Of a stretch of 48,183 nt of DNA, positions 24,820 to 32,718 are shown in pieces. The notes beneath the pieces were generated by a model, which saw only the letters and a program-made list of their open reading frames with translations, was not told the DNA's origin and made no database searches. Origin of the DNA: Bacteroidaceae bacterium (lineage in GTDB: Bacteria; Bacteroidota; Bacteroidia; Bacteroidales; Bacteroidaceae); the NCBI GenBank assembly GCA_900769465.1, contig CAAGGT010000048.1, positions 1 to 48,183 on the forward strand, written 5' to 3'. A program made the position numbers and the translations under genes. Every line of letters starts with the position of its first letter. The first letter of the stretch is position 1.

Positions 24820-24887
24820 AAAATTTTATTTTTACTCTGCCGAGCGTGAGCAGGTTCAAGCACACGAAGTGTGATTAAAGCGGGAAA
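24820..24887 (+). repeat. Intergenic repeat, copy C2
   Basis: Tandem copy 2, repeated with a period of 78 bases from copy C1 and nearly identical (GAGCG for GAGCA, and GGGAAA for GGAAA at the end). The hairpin CACACGAAGTGTG is unchanged. The 363-base ddh-pnp gap holds only these repeats, the ddh promoter region and the pnp terminator. Confidence 0.75.
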
Positions 24888-24938
24888 CAGCAAACAAGTA
24901 TGCTGCATATTAATGAACCCTATACCTTATATATAAAA

Positions 24939-24970
24939 AGAATAAGATGCCCGGTTGGACATCTTATTCT
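24939..24970 (-). terminator. Terminator of pnp
   Basis: AGAATAAGATG (24939-24949) and CATCTTATTCT (24960-24970) form an 11-bp stem with a 10-base loop. On the minus strand it is followed by a U run. It lies 20 bases past the pnp stop. Confidence 0.75.
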
Positions 24971-24990
24971 GCTATATAATCAACAACTGA

Positions 24991-27177
24991 TTACTGCTTG
25001 TCATTGTTCTGGCGACGTGGCTCGCGCTCACGGCGTGGACGACGCTCACGCTCCTCGTAACCCTCGGGCTTCTCAAGGAGAACCTTGCGGGAGAGTTTGA
25101 ACTTGCCTGTCTTGGGGTCAATCTCCAAAAGCTTAACCTGGAGCTTGTCACCCTCGTTGATACCGGTCTCCTCCATTGTCTCGAAGCGTTTCCAGTCAAT
25201 CTCTGAAATGTGCAACAAACCATCCTTGCCCGGCATAAACTCAACGAACGCACCATAAGGCATCACGCTGCGTACAGTACCCTCGTAAACCTCGCCGGCC
25301 TCGGGGATTGCAACGATGGCGCGAATCTTTGCAATTGCATCGTTGATTGACTTGCCGTTGTTTGCAGCGATTTCGATAACGCCCTCGCCATCGATTTCCT
25401 CGATAGAGATTGTAGCGCCAGTCTCCTCCTGCATACCCTGGATAATCTTGCCACCAGGGCCAATGACAGCACCGATAAACTCCTTAGGAATGCGCATTGT
25501 CTCAATGCGTGGAGCGTGTGGTTTGAGTTCCTCGCGCGGCTCGGCAATGCACTCGGTAATCTTGCCGAGGATGTGCATACGGCCCTCGCGTGCCTGATTC
25601 AAAGCCTTCTCAAGGATTTCGTATGAAAGACCGTCAACCTTGATATCCATCTGTGTTGCAGTGATACCGTCAACAGTACCTGTCACCTTGAAGTCCATAT
25701 CGCCCAAGTGGTCCTCGTCACCGAGAATATCGCTGAGGACTGCATATTTCTCCTCACCGGCGTTCTTGATGAGACCCATTGCGATACCTGATACCGGTTT
25801 CTTAATCTTTACACCGGCATCCATAAGTGCCAATGTACCGGCACAAACAGTTGCCATTGAAGATGAACCGTTAGACTCAAGGATATCTGAAACCACGCGT
25901 ACGCAGTATGGATAGTCGGCAGGAATCATATTCTTCAATGCACGGCAAGCAAGGTTACCGTGACCAATCTCACGACGGCCTACACCACGCTGTGGACGAG
26001 CCTCGCCTGTTGAGAATGGAGGGAAATTATAGTGGAGCAGGAAGCGCTCTGTACCCTGGTTCATTACGTCGTCGATGATCTTCTCATCACGCTTTGTACC
26101 AAGAGTAACTGTTGTGAGCGACTGTGTCTCGCCACGTGTAAAGACTGCAGAACCGTGAGGACCCGGGAGATAACCTGCCTCGCACCAGATGTGGCGGATA
26201 TCGGTTGTCTTGCGGCCATCGAGACGCTTGCCCTCGTCGAGAATGCAACGGCGCATAGCCTCCTTCTCAACATCGTGGTAGTAGCGGTCGATGAGAGCGC
26301 CCTTCTCCTCGAGTTCTTCCTCGGTGAACTGCGCCTTGAACTCATCCTTGATTGCATCGAACGCTGCAGCGCGACCGTGCTTGTCATTGTTGCCGCTTGC
26401 AGCTACTGCGTAAGCCTTTGCATAGCAAGCATCGTGAACCATTGCGCGGAGTTCCTCGTCGTTAACCTCGTGGCAGTACTCGCGCTTAACGGTTGAGCCA
26501 ACCTCTTCCATCAGCTCCATCTGCGCCTTGCAGTGAACCTTGATAGCCTCGTGGGCAACCTTCATTGCCTCGAGTAGGTCGCTCTCCGATACCTCCTTCA
26601 TCTCACCCTCGACCATCATGATGTTGTCGTATGTAGCGGCAACCATAATGTCCATGTCAGCCTCCTCAAGCTGTGCGAATGTCGGGTTAACGACAAACTC
26701 ACCACCGATGCGTGCTACACGCACTTCTGAGATAGGGCCACCGAATGGGATATCCGACACCGCCAGAGCTGCAGAAGCTGCAAGACCTGCCAATGCATCG
26801 GGCATATCAACGCCGTCGGCCGAGAACAACACAATGTTCACGTAAACCTCGGCGTGGAAATTATCGGGGAAGAGAGGACGCAGAGCGCGGTCAACCAAAC
26901 GGCAAGTAAGGATTTCGTAGTCCGAAGCCTTACCCTCACGTTTTGTAAAGCCACCGGGGAAGCGGCCGAACGCAGCATATTTCTCTTTGTACTCTACCTG
27001 TAAAGGCATAAAATCGGTTCCTGGCACAGCATCCTTCGCCGCACACACTGTGGCCAACAACATCGTATTGCCCAAACGCAGCATAACTGCGCCGTCAGCC
27101 TGCTTTGCAAGCTTACCTGTCTCAATGGTAATTACACGACCATCGGGCAAGGCCACATTTTTTGTAACAACATTCAT
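24991..27177 (-). CDS. pnp: Polyribonucleotide nucleotidyltransferase (PNPase)
   Basis: PNPase degrades RNA 3' to 5' with phosphate and can add tails. The 728-residue protein has all domains: RNase PH domain 1 (about 10-140), a helical linker, RNase PH domain 2 (about 310-540), a KH domain with IGPGGKIIQGMQEETGA (about 570), and an S1 domain (GEVYEGTVRSVMPYGAFVEF, about 625-700). The catalytic part contains FSTGEARPQRGVGRREIGHG. The tail is strongly basic (RERRPRREREPRR) and may add RNA binding. The gene has its own promoter and terminator. Confidence 0.97.
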   Translation of the reverse strand: MNVVTKNVALPDGRVITIETGKLAKQADGAVMLRLGNTMLLATVCAAKDAVPGTDFMPLQVEYKEKYAAFGRFPGGFTKREGKASDYEILTCRLVDRALRPLFPDNFHAEVYVNIVLFSADGVDMPDALAGLAASAALAVSDIPFGGPISEVRVARIGGEFVVNPTFAQLEEADMDIMVAATYDNIMMVEGEMKEVSESDLLEAMKVAHEAIKVHCKAQMELMEEVGSTVKREYCHEVNDEELRAMVHDACYAKAYAVAASGNNDKHGRAAAFDAIKDEFKAQFTEEELEEKGALIDRYYHDVEKEAMRRCILDEGKRLDGRKTTDIRHIWCEAGYLPGPHGSAVFTRGETQSLTTVTLGTKRDEKIIDDVMNQGTERFLLHYNFPPFSTGEARPQRGVGRREIGHGNLACRALKNMIPADYPYCVRVVSDILESNGSSSMATVCAGTLALMDAGVKIKKPVSGIAMGLIKNAGEEKYAVLSDILGDEDHLGDMDFKVTGTVDGITATQMDIKVDGLSYEILEKALNQAREGRMHILGKITECIAEPREELKPHAPRIETMRIPKEFIGAVIGPGGKIIQGMQEETGATISIEEIDGEGVIEIAANNGKSINDAIAKIRAIVAIPEAGEVYEGTVRSVMPYGAFVEFMPGKDGLLHISEIDWKRFETMEETGINEGDKLQVKLLEIDPKTGKFKLSRKVLLEKPEGYEERERRPRREREPRRQNNDKQ

Positions 27178-27218
27178 ATTCTTTTATCTTTAAAACGAAA
27201 TTTTAATTGTAATTCTCG

Positions 27219-27226
27219 CAAAGATA
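27219..27226 (-). promoter_or_regulatory. -7 element of pnp
   Basis: TATCTTTG on the minus strand fits TAnnTTTG. The start would be near 27212, giving a leader of about 35 bases. The -33 region (ATGG) is poor. Confidence 0.45.
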
Positions 27227-27309
27227 TACATTTTTCGAGATTTTAACCATCTTTATGCAGAAAAAAACACAAAAACAAGCTGCGTTTGTTGAGAAACATA
27301 GAATTTTCA

Positions 27310-27339
27310 TTTGCGTTTCACTCATTTGCACTATCTTTG
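27310..27339 (+). promoter_or_regulatory. Promoter of the TlpA-like lipoprotein gene
   Basis: TTTG (27310-27313), 18 bases, TATCTTTG (27332-27339). The start would be near 27346 with a leader of about 70 bases. Confidence 0.65.
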
Positions 27340-27414
27340 TGCCAGGGAAAGCGAAGGTTACATTTACATTTTGCAAGTTTTTTACAGCAAACACAACCAT
27401 AAAATCAGACAATT

Positions 27415-28587
27415 ATGAAAAAAATCAAAGGAATACTGACTTATTTCTCATTTCTCATCATTGCCGCATTGCTCTCTACATCCTGCAACAACAAGGAGAA
27501 ATCCTCTGTTTTCACAGTCAAAGGCAATATAGCGAACGCCGCAGACAAGAGCATAGGCATATATCACATTGCAGCCGGCGGAGCAAAAGAGATTGAGAAG
27601 AAAACGCTAGACAACAAGGGAGACTACGAATTCCACATTCCCAGCCCGGAGCATTTTGATTTCTACCTTTTGAATATTGAAGGTACAGGCACCATAGCCT
27701 TTATTGCCGACTCAACGGAAACAATCACCATCAATGGCAACACCGAAGATTTCGTCTCGGGCTACACCATTGACGGCAATGCGGAGAACCAACGCATAAA
27801 GGAGATCAAGATGTTGAGGGACGCACTCGAGGAACAGGTCAAGGCAATGGCAAACAGCACGTCACCGGCCGTGATAAAGACCGAAAGGGAAATCAGGGCT
27901 TTTGTTGATGAATTCAAAGAGAACATCATCAAGCAATACATCATCCCCGCCCCGGGAAGCGCCAGCGCCTATTATGCACTGACACTGACACTTGCCGACA
28001 CACCAATCTTCAACCCCCTGACAAACAGGAGCGACAGCAGATGCTTTGCGGCTGTTGCAACAAATTTCCAACGTCAGCACCCCGGCACAAGGCACACACA
28101 ACGCATTACCGAGATTGCCGAGAAAGGACTCAAATCCACCCGCAAACCACGCGAAATCGAACTCGAGGTTGAAGAGAGAGAAGCTACTATAACAGACCTT
28201 TTCGACATAAGACTGCCACAGGCCAACGGAGATACCATAGCACTCTCATCCTTGAAAGGCAAGGTCATACTATTGGATTTCACTGTCTATGAAAATACCG
28301 AAATCAGCAGCCGCAACCTGAACTTGCGCAACCTGTACGAGAAGTACAGCAACAAAGGATTCGAGGTGTTCCAGATATCATTCGACAGGCGCGAACACTT
28401 TTGGCAGCAGTCGGCCGCAAACCTCCCCTGGACCTGCGTGCGCGATGCAAGCGGCGCAAGCCTGGGCCTTTATAACGTGCAGGCATTGCCAACTTTCTTC
28501 CTCATAAACAGGAACGGCGAGGTTCTGCTGCGCGACACACAGATAGAGAACACCGAAAAGGAGATTGAGAAACTGTTGAAGAATTGA
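27415..28587 (+). CDS. TlpA-like lipoprotein without the CxxC motif
   Basis: A 390-residue lipoprotein. The signal peptide ends in a lipobox LLSTSC with Cys24; what follows is not Asp, so sorting to the outer membrane is possible. Residues about 30-130 fit DUF4369, a domain common in Bacteroidota before thioredoxin folds. The C-terminal thioredoxin/AhpC-like domain (about 260-390) has DTIALSSLKGKVILLDFTVYENTEISSRN, where the usual WCxxC is replaced by YENTE, and a cis-Pro region ALPTFFLINRNG. Without both active cysteines it cannot act as a disulfide oxidoreductase, so binding or scaffolding is more likely. It has a clear promoter of its own. Confidence 0.82.
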   Translation: MKKIKGILTYFSFLIIAALLSTSCNNKEKSSVFTVKGNIANAADKSIGIYHIAAGGAKEIEKKTLDNKGDYEFHIPSPEHFDFYLLNIEGTGTIAFIADSTETITINGNTEDFVSGYTIDGNAENQRIKEIKMLRDALEEQVKAMANSTSPAVIKTEREIRAFVDEFKENIIKQYIIPAPGSASAYYALTLTLADTPIFNPLTNRSDSRCFAAVATNFQRQHPGTRHTQRITEIAEKGLKSTRKPREIELEVEEREATITDLFDIRLPQANGDTIALSSLKGKVILLDFTVYENTEISSRNLNLRNLYEKYSNKGFEVFQISFDRREHFWQQSAANLPWTCVRDASGASLGLYNVQALPTFFLINRNGEVLLRDTQIENTEKEIEKLLKN

Positions 28588-28658
28588 CAGCGACAACAAA
28601 AAAGAGGCCGGATTCAAGGTTACAAAAATTCACGAGTAAGATTTTTTAGCCTTTTAAA

Positions 28659-28690
28659 TTTGGTTTATAATTTTAAAGAGGCTACCTTTG
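28659..28690 (+). promoter_or_regulatory. greA promoter
   Basis: TTTG (28659-28662), 20 bases, TACCTTTG (28683-28690): a full match to the Bacteroidota consensus. The start would be near 28697. Confidence 0.7.
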
Positions 28691-28710
28691 CGACAGAAAT
28701 AAAGGGAAAT

Positions 28711-28754
28711 GGGTTCCAGCACTCGTGTTGGAATCCTTTGTTTTACTGTTTTTT
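28711..28754 (+). terminator. Terminator-like hairpin in the greA leader (attenuator)
   Basis: GGGTTCCAGCA (28711-28721) pairs with TGTTGGAATCC (28726-28736) around a CTCG tetraloop, using two G-U pairs. The 3' side is followed by a T-rich run to 28754. It lies between promoter and ATG (28769), so it would cut transcription before greA unless read through. Confidence 0.6.
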
Positions 28755-28768
28755 AATACGAAGATACT

Positions 28769-29230
28769 ATGAGTTATATGTCAGAAGAGGGCTACAAGAA
28801 ATTGTTGGCCGACTTGAAGGAACTTGAGGCAAAGCGCCCCGAGATTGTTCGTCAGATTGCCGAGGCACGCGACAAGGGCGACCTCTCGGAGAATGCCGAA
28901 TACGATGCGGCAAAAGAGGCACAGGGTTTGTTGGAGATGAGAATCAACGAACTCAAGCTCGTTATTGCCGATGCAAAAATCATTGACACCACAAAATTGA
29001 GCAGCGACACCGTACAGGTGTTGACAAAGGTTGGTCTCAAGAACACAAAGACCGGTACTACAATGCAGTACACCATTGTACCCGAGAGCGAGGCAAACCT
29101 GCGCGAGGCAAAGATTTCAATCAACACACCAATCGCAAAGGGACTCCTTGGCAAGAAGGTTGGCGATGTTGCCGAAATCACCGTGCCACAGGGTAAGCTT
29201 TTCCTTGAAATCACAAGCATCTCATTCTGA
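28769..29230 (+). CDS. greA: Transcription elongation factor GreA
   Basis: GreA rescues backtracked RNA polymerase by stimulating transcript cleavage. The 153-residue protein has the usual size: an N-terminal coiled coil (about 5-75) with the acidic tip in the DKGDLSENAEYDAA signature (about 37-50), and a C-terminal FKBP-like domain with SPIAKGLLGKKVGD-type sequence (here TPIAKGLLGKKVGD) followed by VPQGKLFLEITSISF. Nine bases separate it from the HIT gene, so they form one operon. A hairpin in the leader suggests autoregulation. Confidence 0.96.
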   Translation: MSYMSEEGYKKLLADLKELEAKRPEIVRQIAEARDKGDLSENAEYDAAKEAQGLLEMRINELKLVIADAKIIDTTKLSSDTVQVLTKVGLKNTKTGTTMQYTIVPESEANLREAKISINTPIAKGLLGKKVGDVAEITVPQGKLFLEITSISF

Positions 29231-29239
29231 TAAAGGATT

Positions 29240-29635
29240 ATGGCAACAATATTCTCAATGATTGTCGCAGGCGAGATTCCAAGCTACAAGGTAGCCGAGA
29301 ATGAGCAGTTCTATGCATTCCTGGACATCAACCCGCTTGCAAAGGGACACACCCTTGTCATCCCCAAGCGCGAGGTAGACTATTTCTTCGACCTCACCGA
29401 CGAGGAGATTGGCGCAATGCAGATTTTCGCAAAGAAGGTTGCCCAGGGCATCAAACGCGCTTTCCCCTGCATAAAGGTAGGGCAGACAGTGCTGGGGCTT
29501 GAAGTTCCCCACGCACACATCCACCTTGTGCCAATGCAGAGCGAAAAGGATATGCTCTTCACAAATCCAAAGTTGAAACTCACCCCCGAGGAATTCAAGG
29601 AGATTGCAGATAAGATAACGAAAGAGATTGCCTGA
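29240..29635 (+). CDS. HIT family nucleotide-binding protein
   Basis: A 131-residue histidine-triad protein. HAHIHLV (91-97) holds the three histidines of the nucleotide phosphate site. The N-terminal part MATIFSMIVAGEIPSYKVAE is typical of the Hint/HinT branch, which hydrolyses adenosine phosphoramidates and acyl-adenylates. The family's exact physiological substrate is open. It follows greA in one operon. The last codons form the left arm of the terminator, and the stop codon lies in its loop. Confidence 0.93.
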   Translation: MATIFSMIVAGEIPSYKVAENEQFYAFLDINPLAKGHTLVIPKREVDYFFDLTDEEIGAMQIFAKKVAQGIKRAFPCIKVGQTVLGLEVPHAHIHLVPMQSEKDMLFTNPKLKLTPEEFKEIADKITKEIA

Positions 29636-29652
29636 TGGCAATCTCTTTCGTT
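29617..29652. terminator. Bidirectional terminator overlapping the HIT gene end
   Basis: AACGAAAGAGATTGCC (29617-29632) pairs over 16 bases with 29637-29652 around the loop TGAT, which contains most of the HIT stop codon (29633-29635 TGA). The stem therefore encodes the last HIT residues. The convergent lipoprotein gene ends just beyond at 29657. Confidence 0.8.
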
Positions 29653-29656
29653 TATC

Positions 29657-30025
29657 TTACTGTTGTACTTTCCTCAATGTCTCAAAATGCCCCCAGTCTG
29701 ATAAATATATATTCAAATAATCATCAACTATATCGTAATAATACATTTTGGGTGAACTATCGTAACCGTCTGTTGTAATAGTCATAAAAAGTTGATTGTT
29801 TGAATTTGTCCAAGTAAAATCATATTCTGTCTTCCAATACTCGTAATATCCGTAAAGGCTCTCTTTATAATATTTTACTCCTGTTTTGTTAGAATTAAAA
29901 ACATAAGCAGAACCACTATCTTCCCATCGACCTACTAAGGATTGTGTTTGAAACGGCTCATAGCAAGATACCAGACAGAGCATAATTGACAAGAATGGCA
30001 ACAGATACAGGTAATTCTTTTTCAT
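29657..30025 (-). CDS. Small lipoprotein of unknown function
   Basis: A 122-residue predicted lipoprotein. The start at 30025 (MKKNYLYLLPFLSIMLCLVSC) gives a clean signal peptide with Cys21 in the lipobox; the longer frame to 30160 is rejected because it adds an unlikely N-terminus. The mature part (LVGRWEDSGSAYVFNSN, then aromatic-rich strands to the end) suggests a small lipocalin- or beta-sheet-type domain of the kind found in many Bacteroidota lipoproteins. I do not recognise a family. It faces the greA-HIT operon and shares its terminator. Confidence 0.7.
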   Translation of the reverse strand: MKKNYLYLLPFLSIMLCLVSCYEPFQTQSLVGRWEDSGSAYVFNSNKTGVKYYKESLYGYYEYWKTEYDFTWTNSNNQLFMTITTDGYDSSPKMYYYDIVDDYLNIYLSDWGHFETLRKVQQ

Positions 30026-30434
30026 AGTAGATAATATTTCACACGCCGACAATTCCCCAACCAGCAAAAAAAACAAAACAAAAAAGCGCAGGAACTGTAT
30101 CACCACCCGTTCAACGCACAGAGACTCTGGTGGCCCACACTGCCCGAACAAGCAACGCAAAGCCTACAACACAATTATGCAATAGGAATCTACCATTATT
30201 TTGCCTTTGACAATTGATTGGGAATCACCAGATTTCTACACATTAAGAACAAAGTGTCAATAAACGCTTTCCAAAAACAAACCCTCACTCGCCCGTCTGC
30301 AAAGGTTTTGCGAAGATGGGTGCAAATATATCGGTTAAAATCAAATATTCCAACTTGATATATAAAATATTTTTTACCTAGAAGATTACCCGTTCCTAAT
30401 TTTTCTTATCTTCGCAAAAACAAAAAACCGTATT
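30026..30434. other. 409-base intergenic region
   Basis: No gene is convincing here. The region holds the upstream side of the minus-strand lipoprotein gene and, at its right end, the pyrC promoter. A minus-strand TATATTTG (30323-30330) could be a distant -7 element for the lipoprotein gene, but it has no -33 partner. I see no repeats or strong hairpins. Confidence 0.5.
30407..30414 (+). promoter_or_regulatory. -7 element of the pyrC operon
   Basis: TATCTTCG departs from TAnnTTTG at one base. A start near 30421 leaves about 14 bases before the ATG at 30435. Confidence 0.4.
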
Positions 30435-31781
30435 ATGCGCACACTTATCAGCAACCCGACAATAGTGAACAATGGCGAGCAATTCCGTGGCTCGATAGTA
30501 GTGAACAACGGCAAGATTGTAGAGATTCTGCGCGGAGATGAACTGCCACGCACCCAGTGTGACGAAATCATAGAGGCCACAGGGCTCTACCTTATCCCCG
30601 GTGTAATCGACGACCACGTCCATTTCCGCGAGCCGGGACTCACCCACAAGGCGACCATTGCCACAGAAAGCCGTGCTGCTGCGGCCGGCGGCGTGACATC
30701 GTTTATGGAGATGCCGAACACTGTGCCGCAGACAACAACCATTGGGGCACTGAAGGACAAATTCAAGATAGCAGCAAACGACAGCCTCATCAATTACTCG
30801 TTCTTCTTTGGTGCGACAAACAACAATGTGTCCGACTTTGCAAAACTCAACCCAAAGAACATCTGCGGCATAAAGCTCTTTATGGGTTCAAGCACAGGCA
30901 ATATGCTTGTTGACAAGAAAAACGAGCTTGAAAAGATTTTCGAGGAGGCCGAGAGACTCGACATGCCGGTTGCCGTCCATTGCGAGGACAGTACAATAAT
31001 AGCAGAGAACACCAGACGCATAAAAGAGACCGAAGGCGAGGACCCCGATGTAAGATTCCACCCTGCAATACGCAGCGAGGAGGCCTGCCACCAAAGCACT
31101 GCAAGCGCGGTGGAGCTTGCAAAGAGATACGGAACACGCCTGCACGTGATGCACATAAGCACAGCGCGCGAACTGGAACTGCTGACAACCGGGAATATTG
31201 ATGAAAAGAGAATAACAGCCGAAGTGACACCGGCGCATCTCACATTCTGCGATGCCGACTACGCTCGTCTGGGCACAAAAATAAAGTGCAACCCTGCAAT
31301 AAAGAGCGCGAAAGACCGCGCCGCACTGCGCCGTGCTGTGAACGAAGGCAAGGTTGACCTCATTGGCACCGACCACGCTCCGCACCTGCCCGAGGACAAG
31401 AAGGGCGGCGCGCTGAAGGCAGCATCGGGAATGCCGAGCATACAGTTCTCATTGCTTGCAATGCTTGAACTGGTTGACAAGCAGGAGATGACAATTGAGA
31501 CGCTCGTTGAGAAGATGTGCCACGCACCGGCAAGGATATTCAACGTGAACAAACGCGGATACATTAAAAAGGGATTCCACGCCGACTTTGTGCTGCTGAA
31601 TCCCAACAAGCCACACACCATTACCGTTGCCGACATCATAAGCAAGTGCGGTTGGAGTCCCTTTGAGGGCACGACATTCAATTGGGCTGTCGAGCAGACC
31701 TGGTCAAACGGTGAATGTATCTACAGAAACGGCAAGATAAACGAGGAGGCACACGGAAAAGCGCTCAAATTCAACCGATGA
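30435..31781 (+). CDS. pyrC: Dihydroorotase
   Basis: Dihydroorotase closes carbamoyl aspartate to dihydroorotate in pyrimidine synthesis. The 448-residue protein is of the longer type I class. Metal-site motifs are present: DHVHFREPG, the loop with ICGIKLFMGSSTG, AVHCED and VMHISTA, and the catalytic IGTDHAPH. The start of the next gene overlaps its stop codon (ATGA at 31778-31781). Start codon choice is supported by the promoter 20 bases upstream. Confidence 0.95.
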   Translation: MRTLISNPTIVNNGEQFRGSIVVNNGKIVEILRGDELPRTQCDEIIEATGLYLIPGVIDDHVHFREPGLTHKATIATESRAAAAGGVTSFMEMPNTVPQTTTIGALKDKFKIAANDSLINYSFFFGATNNNVSDFAKLNPKNICGIKLFMGSSTGNMLVDKKNELEKIFEEAERLDMPVAVHCEDSTIIAENTRRIKETEGEDPDVRFHPAIRSEEACHQSTASAVELAKRYGTRLHVMHISTARELELLTTGNIDEKRITAEVTPAHLTFCDADYARLGTKIKCNPAIKSAKDRAALRRAVNEGKVDLIGTDHAPHLPEDKKGGALKAASGMPSIQFSLLAMLELVDKQEMTIETLVEKMCHAPARIFNVNKRGYIKKGFHADFVLLNPNKPHTITVADIISKCGWSPFEGTTFNWAVEQTWSNGECIYRNGKINEEAHGKALKFNR

Positions 31782-32587
31782 AAAGATACATTTTCAGCTA
31801 TGGTATTGACGAAGTAGCTCCATATATAGACTGGGGCTACTTTTTGCACGCTTGGGGCATTGCAGGCACAAAAGATAGCCTTCAGGCCAAAGAACTCATG
31901 GACGATGCCCGTGCTATGCTGAACGGCTTTGGCAACAGATACACCACACGGGCAATCTTTGCGCTATGCAATGCCGAGAGTGACGGCGACAATATAATCA
32001 TTGAAGGCACGCCACTTCCTTTTTTGCGGCAACAACATTGTTTACCCGGAACATACAACCTGTGCTTGAGTGATTTTGTATCACCGAGAGGGGACAAAGT
32101 GGGACTCTTTGCAACAAGCGTGGACAGCACATTGGGCAAGGAGTATGCCAACGACGACTATCTGAACCTGATTGCACAGACACTCGCCGACCGCCTGGCC
32201 GAAGCAACCGCTACCCTTCTCCACCGGCAGGTACGCACCGAGAGCCGCTTGTGGGGATATGCCCCGGAGGAAAAGCTCACCCTGGAAGAACTGCTTGCCG
32301 AAAAGAACCAGGGCATACGCCCGGCCGTAGGTTACCCATCAATGCCGGACCAGAGCATAATTTTCACAATAGACAAACTGCTCAACCTGAATGAGGCAGG
32401 CATAGCATTGACACCCAACGGCGCCATGACTCCGCACGCATCGGTGTGCGGCATTATGATTTCCCACCCTGCAGCCAAATATTTTGCTGTGGGAAAGATT
32501 GACAAGAGGCAGCTGAAGGACTATGCCGACCGCAGAGGGATACCCACCGAGGAGATTGGCAAATTCCTCTCGAAGAACATCGGATAG
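31778..32587 (+). CDS. Stand-alone methionine synthase reactivation domain
   Basis: A 269-residue protein matching the C-terminal activation domain of cobalamin-dependent methionine synthase (MetH), which binds S-adenosylmethionine and lets inactive cob(II)alamin be re-methylated. Marks: APYIDW near the N-terminus, LWGYAPEEKLTLEELLAEKNQGIRPA with the Arg and GYP of the SAM site (RPAVGYP), and PHASVCGIMISHPAAKYFAVGKI. The homocysteine, folate and B12-binding domains of MetH are absent and no remainder of MetH is seen nearby. It is translated from ATGA overlapping pyrC. It may serve a MetH encoded elsewhere that lacks this domain, or another cobalamin enzyme. Confidence 0.85.
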   Translation: MKRYIFSYGIDEVAPYIDWGYFLHAWGIAGTKDSLQAKELMDDARAMLNGFGNRYTTRAIFALCNAESDGDNIIIEGTPLPFLRQQHCLPGTYNLCLSDFVSPRGDKVGLFATSVDSTLGKEYANDDYLNLIAQTLADRLAEATATLLHRQVRTESRLWGYAPEEKLTLEELLAEKNQGIRPAVGYPSMPDQSIIFTIDKLLNLNEAGIALTPNGAMTPHASVCGIMISHPAAKYFAVGKIDKRQLKDYADRRGIPTEEIGKFLSKNIG

Positions 32588-32638
32588 CAATCGCCACCGC
32601 CCGAAAACACCTAAAAAAGGGGATAATCTGCAACCTCA

Positions 32639-32654
32639 CGCCCATTAATGGGCG
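32639..32654. promoter_or_regulatory. Perfect 16-bp palindrome upstream of the acyltransferase gene
   Basis: CGCCCATTAATGGGCG has no spacer and lies 65 bases before the ATG at 32719 and about 30 before a weak -7-like TATATTTA (32684-32691). It has no T run, so an operator is more likely than a terminator. Confidence 0.35.
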
Positions 32655-32718
32655 ACAAATGAAAAAAATCCGTAAAAAAGCACTATATTTACAACGTAAA
32701 TTCAAACAGCCACGTCTT

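Noticed and set aside
24742..24887. Tandem repeats that might be a CRISPR array
   Set aside because: There are only two units, repeated nearly in full with no unique spacers between conserved repeats, and no cas genes nearby.
29657..30160. Longer 167-residue version of the lipoprotein
   Set aside because: The extra 45 residues lack a sensible N-terminus, while the ATG at 30025 gives a clean lipoprotein signal.
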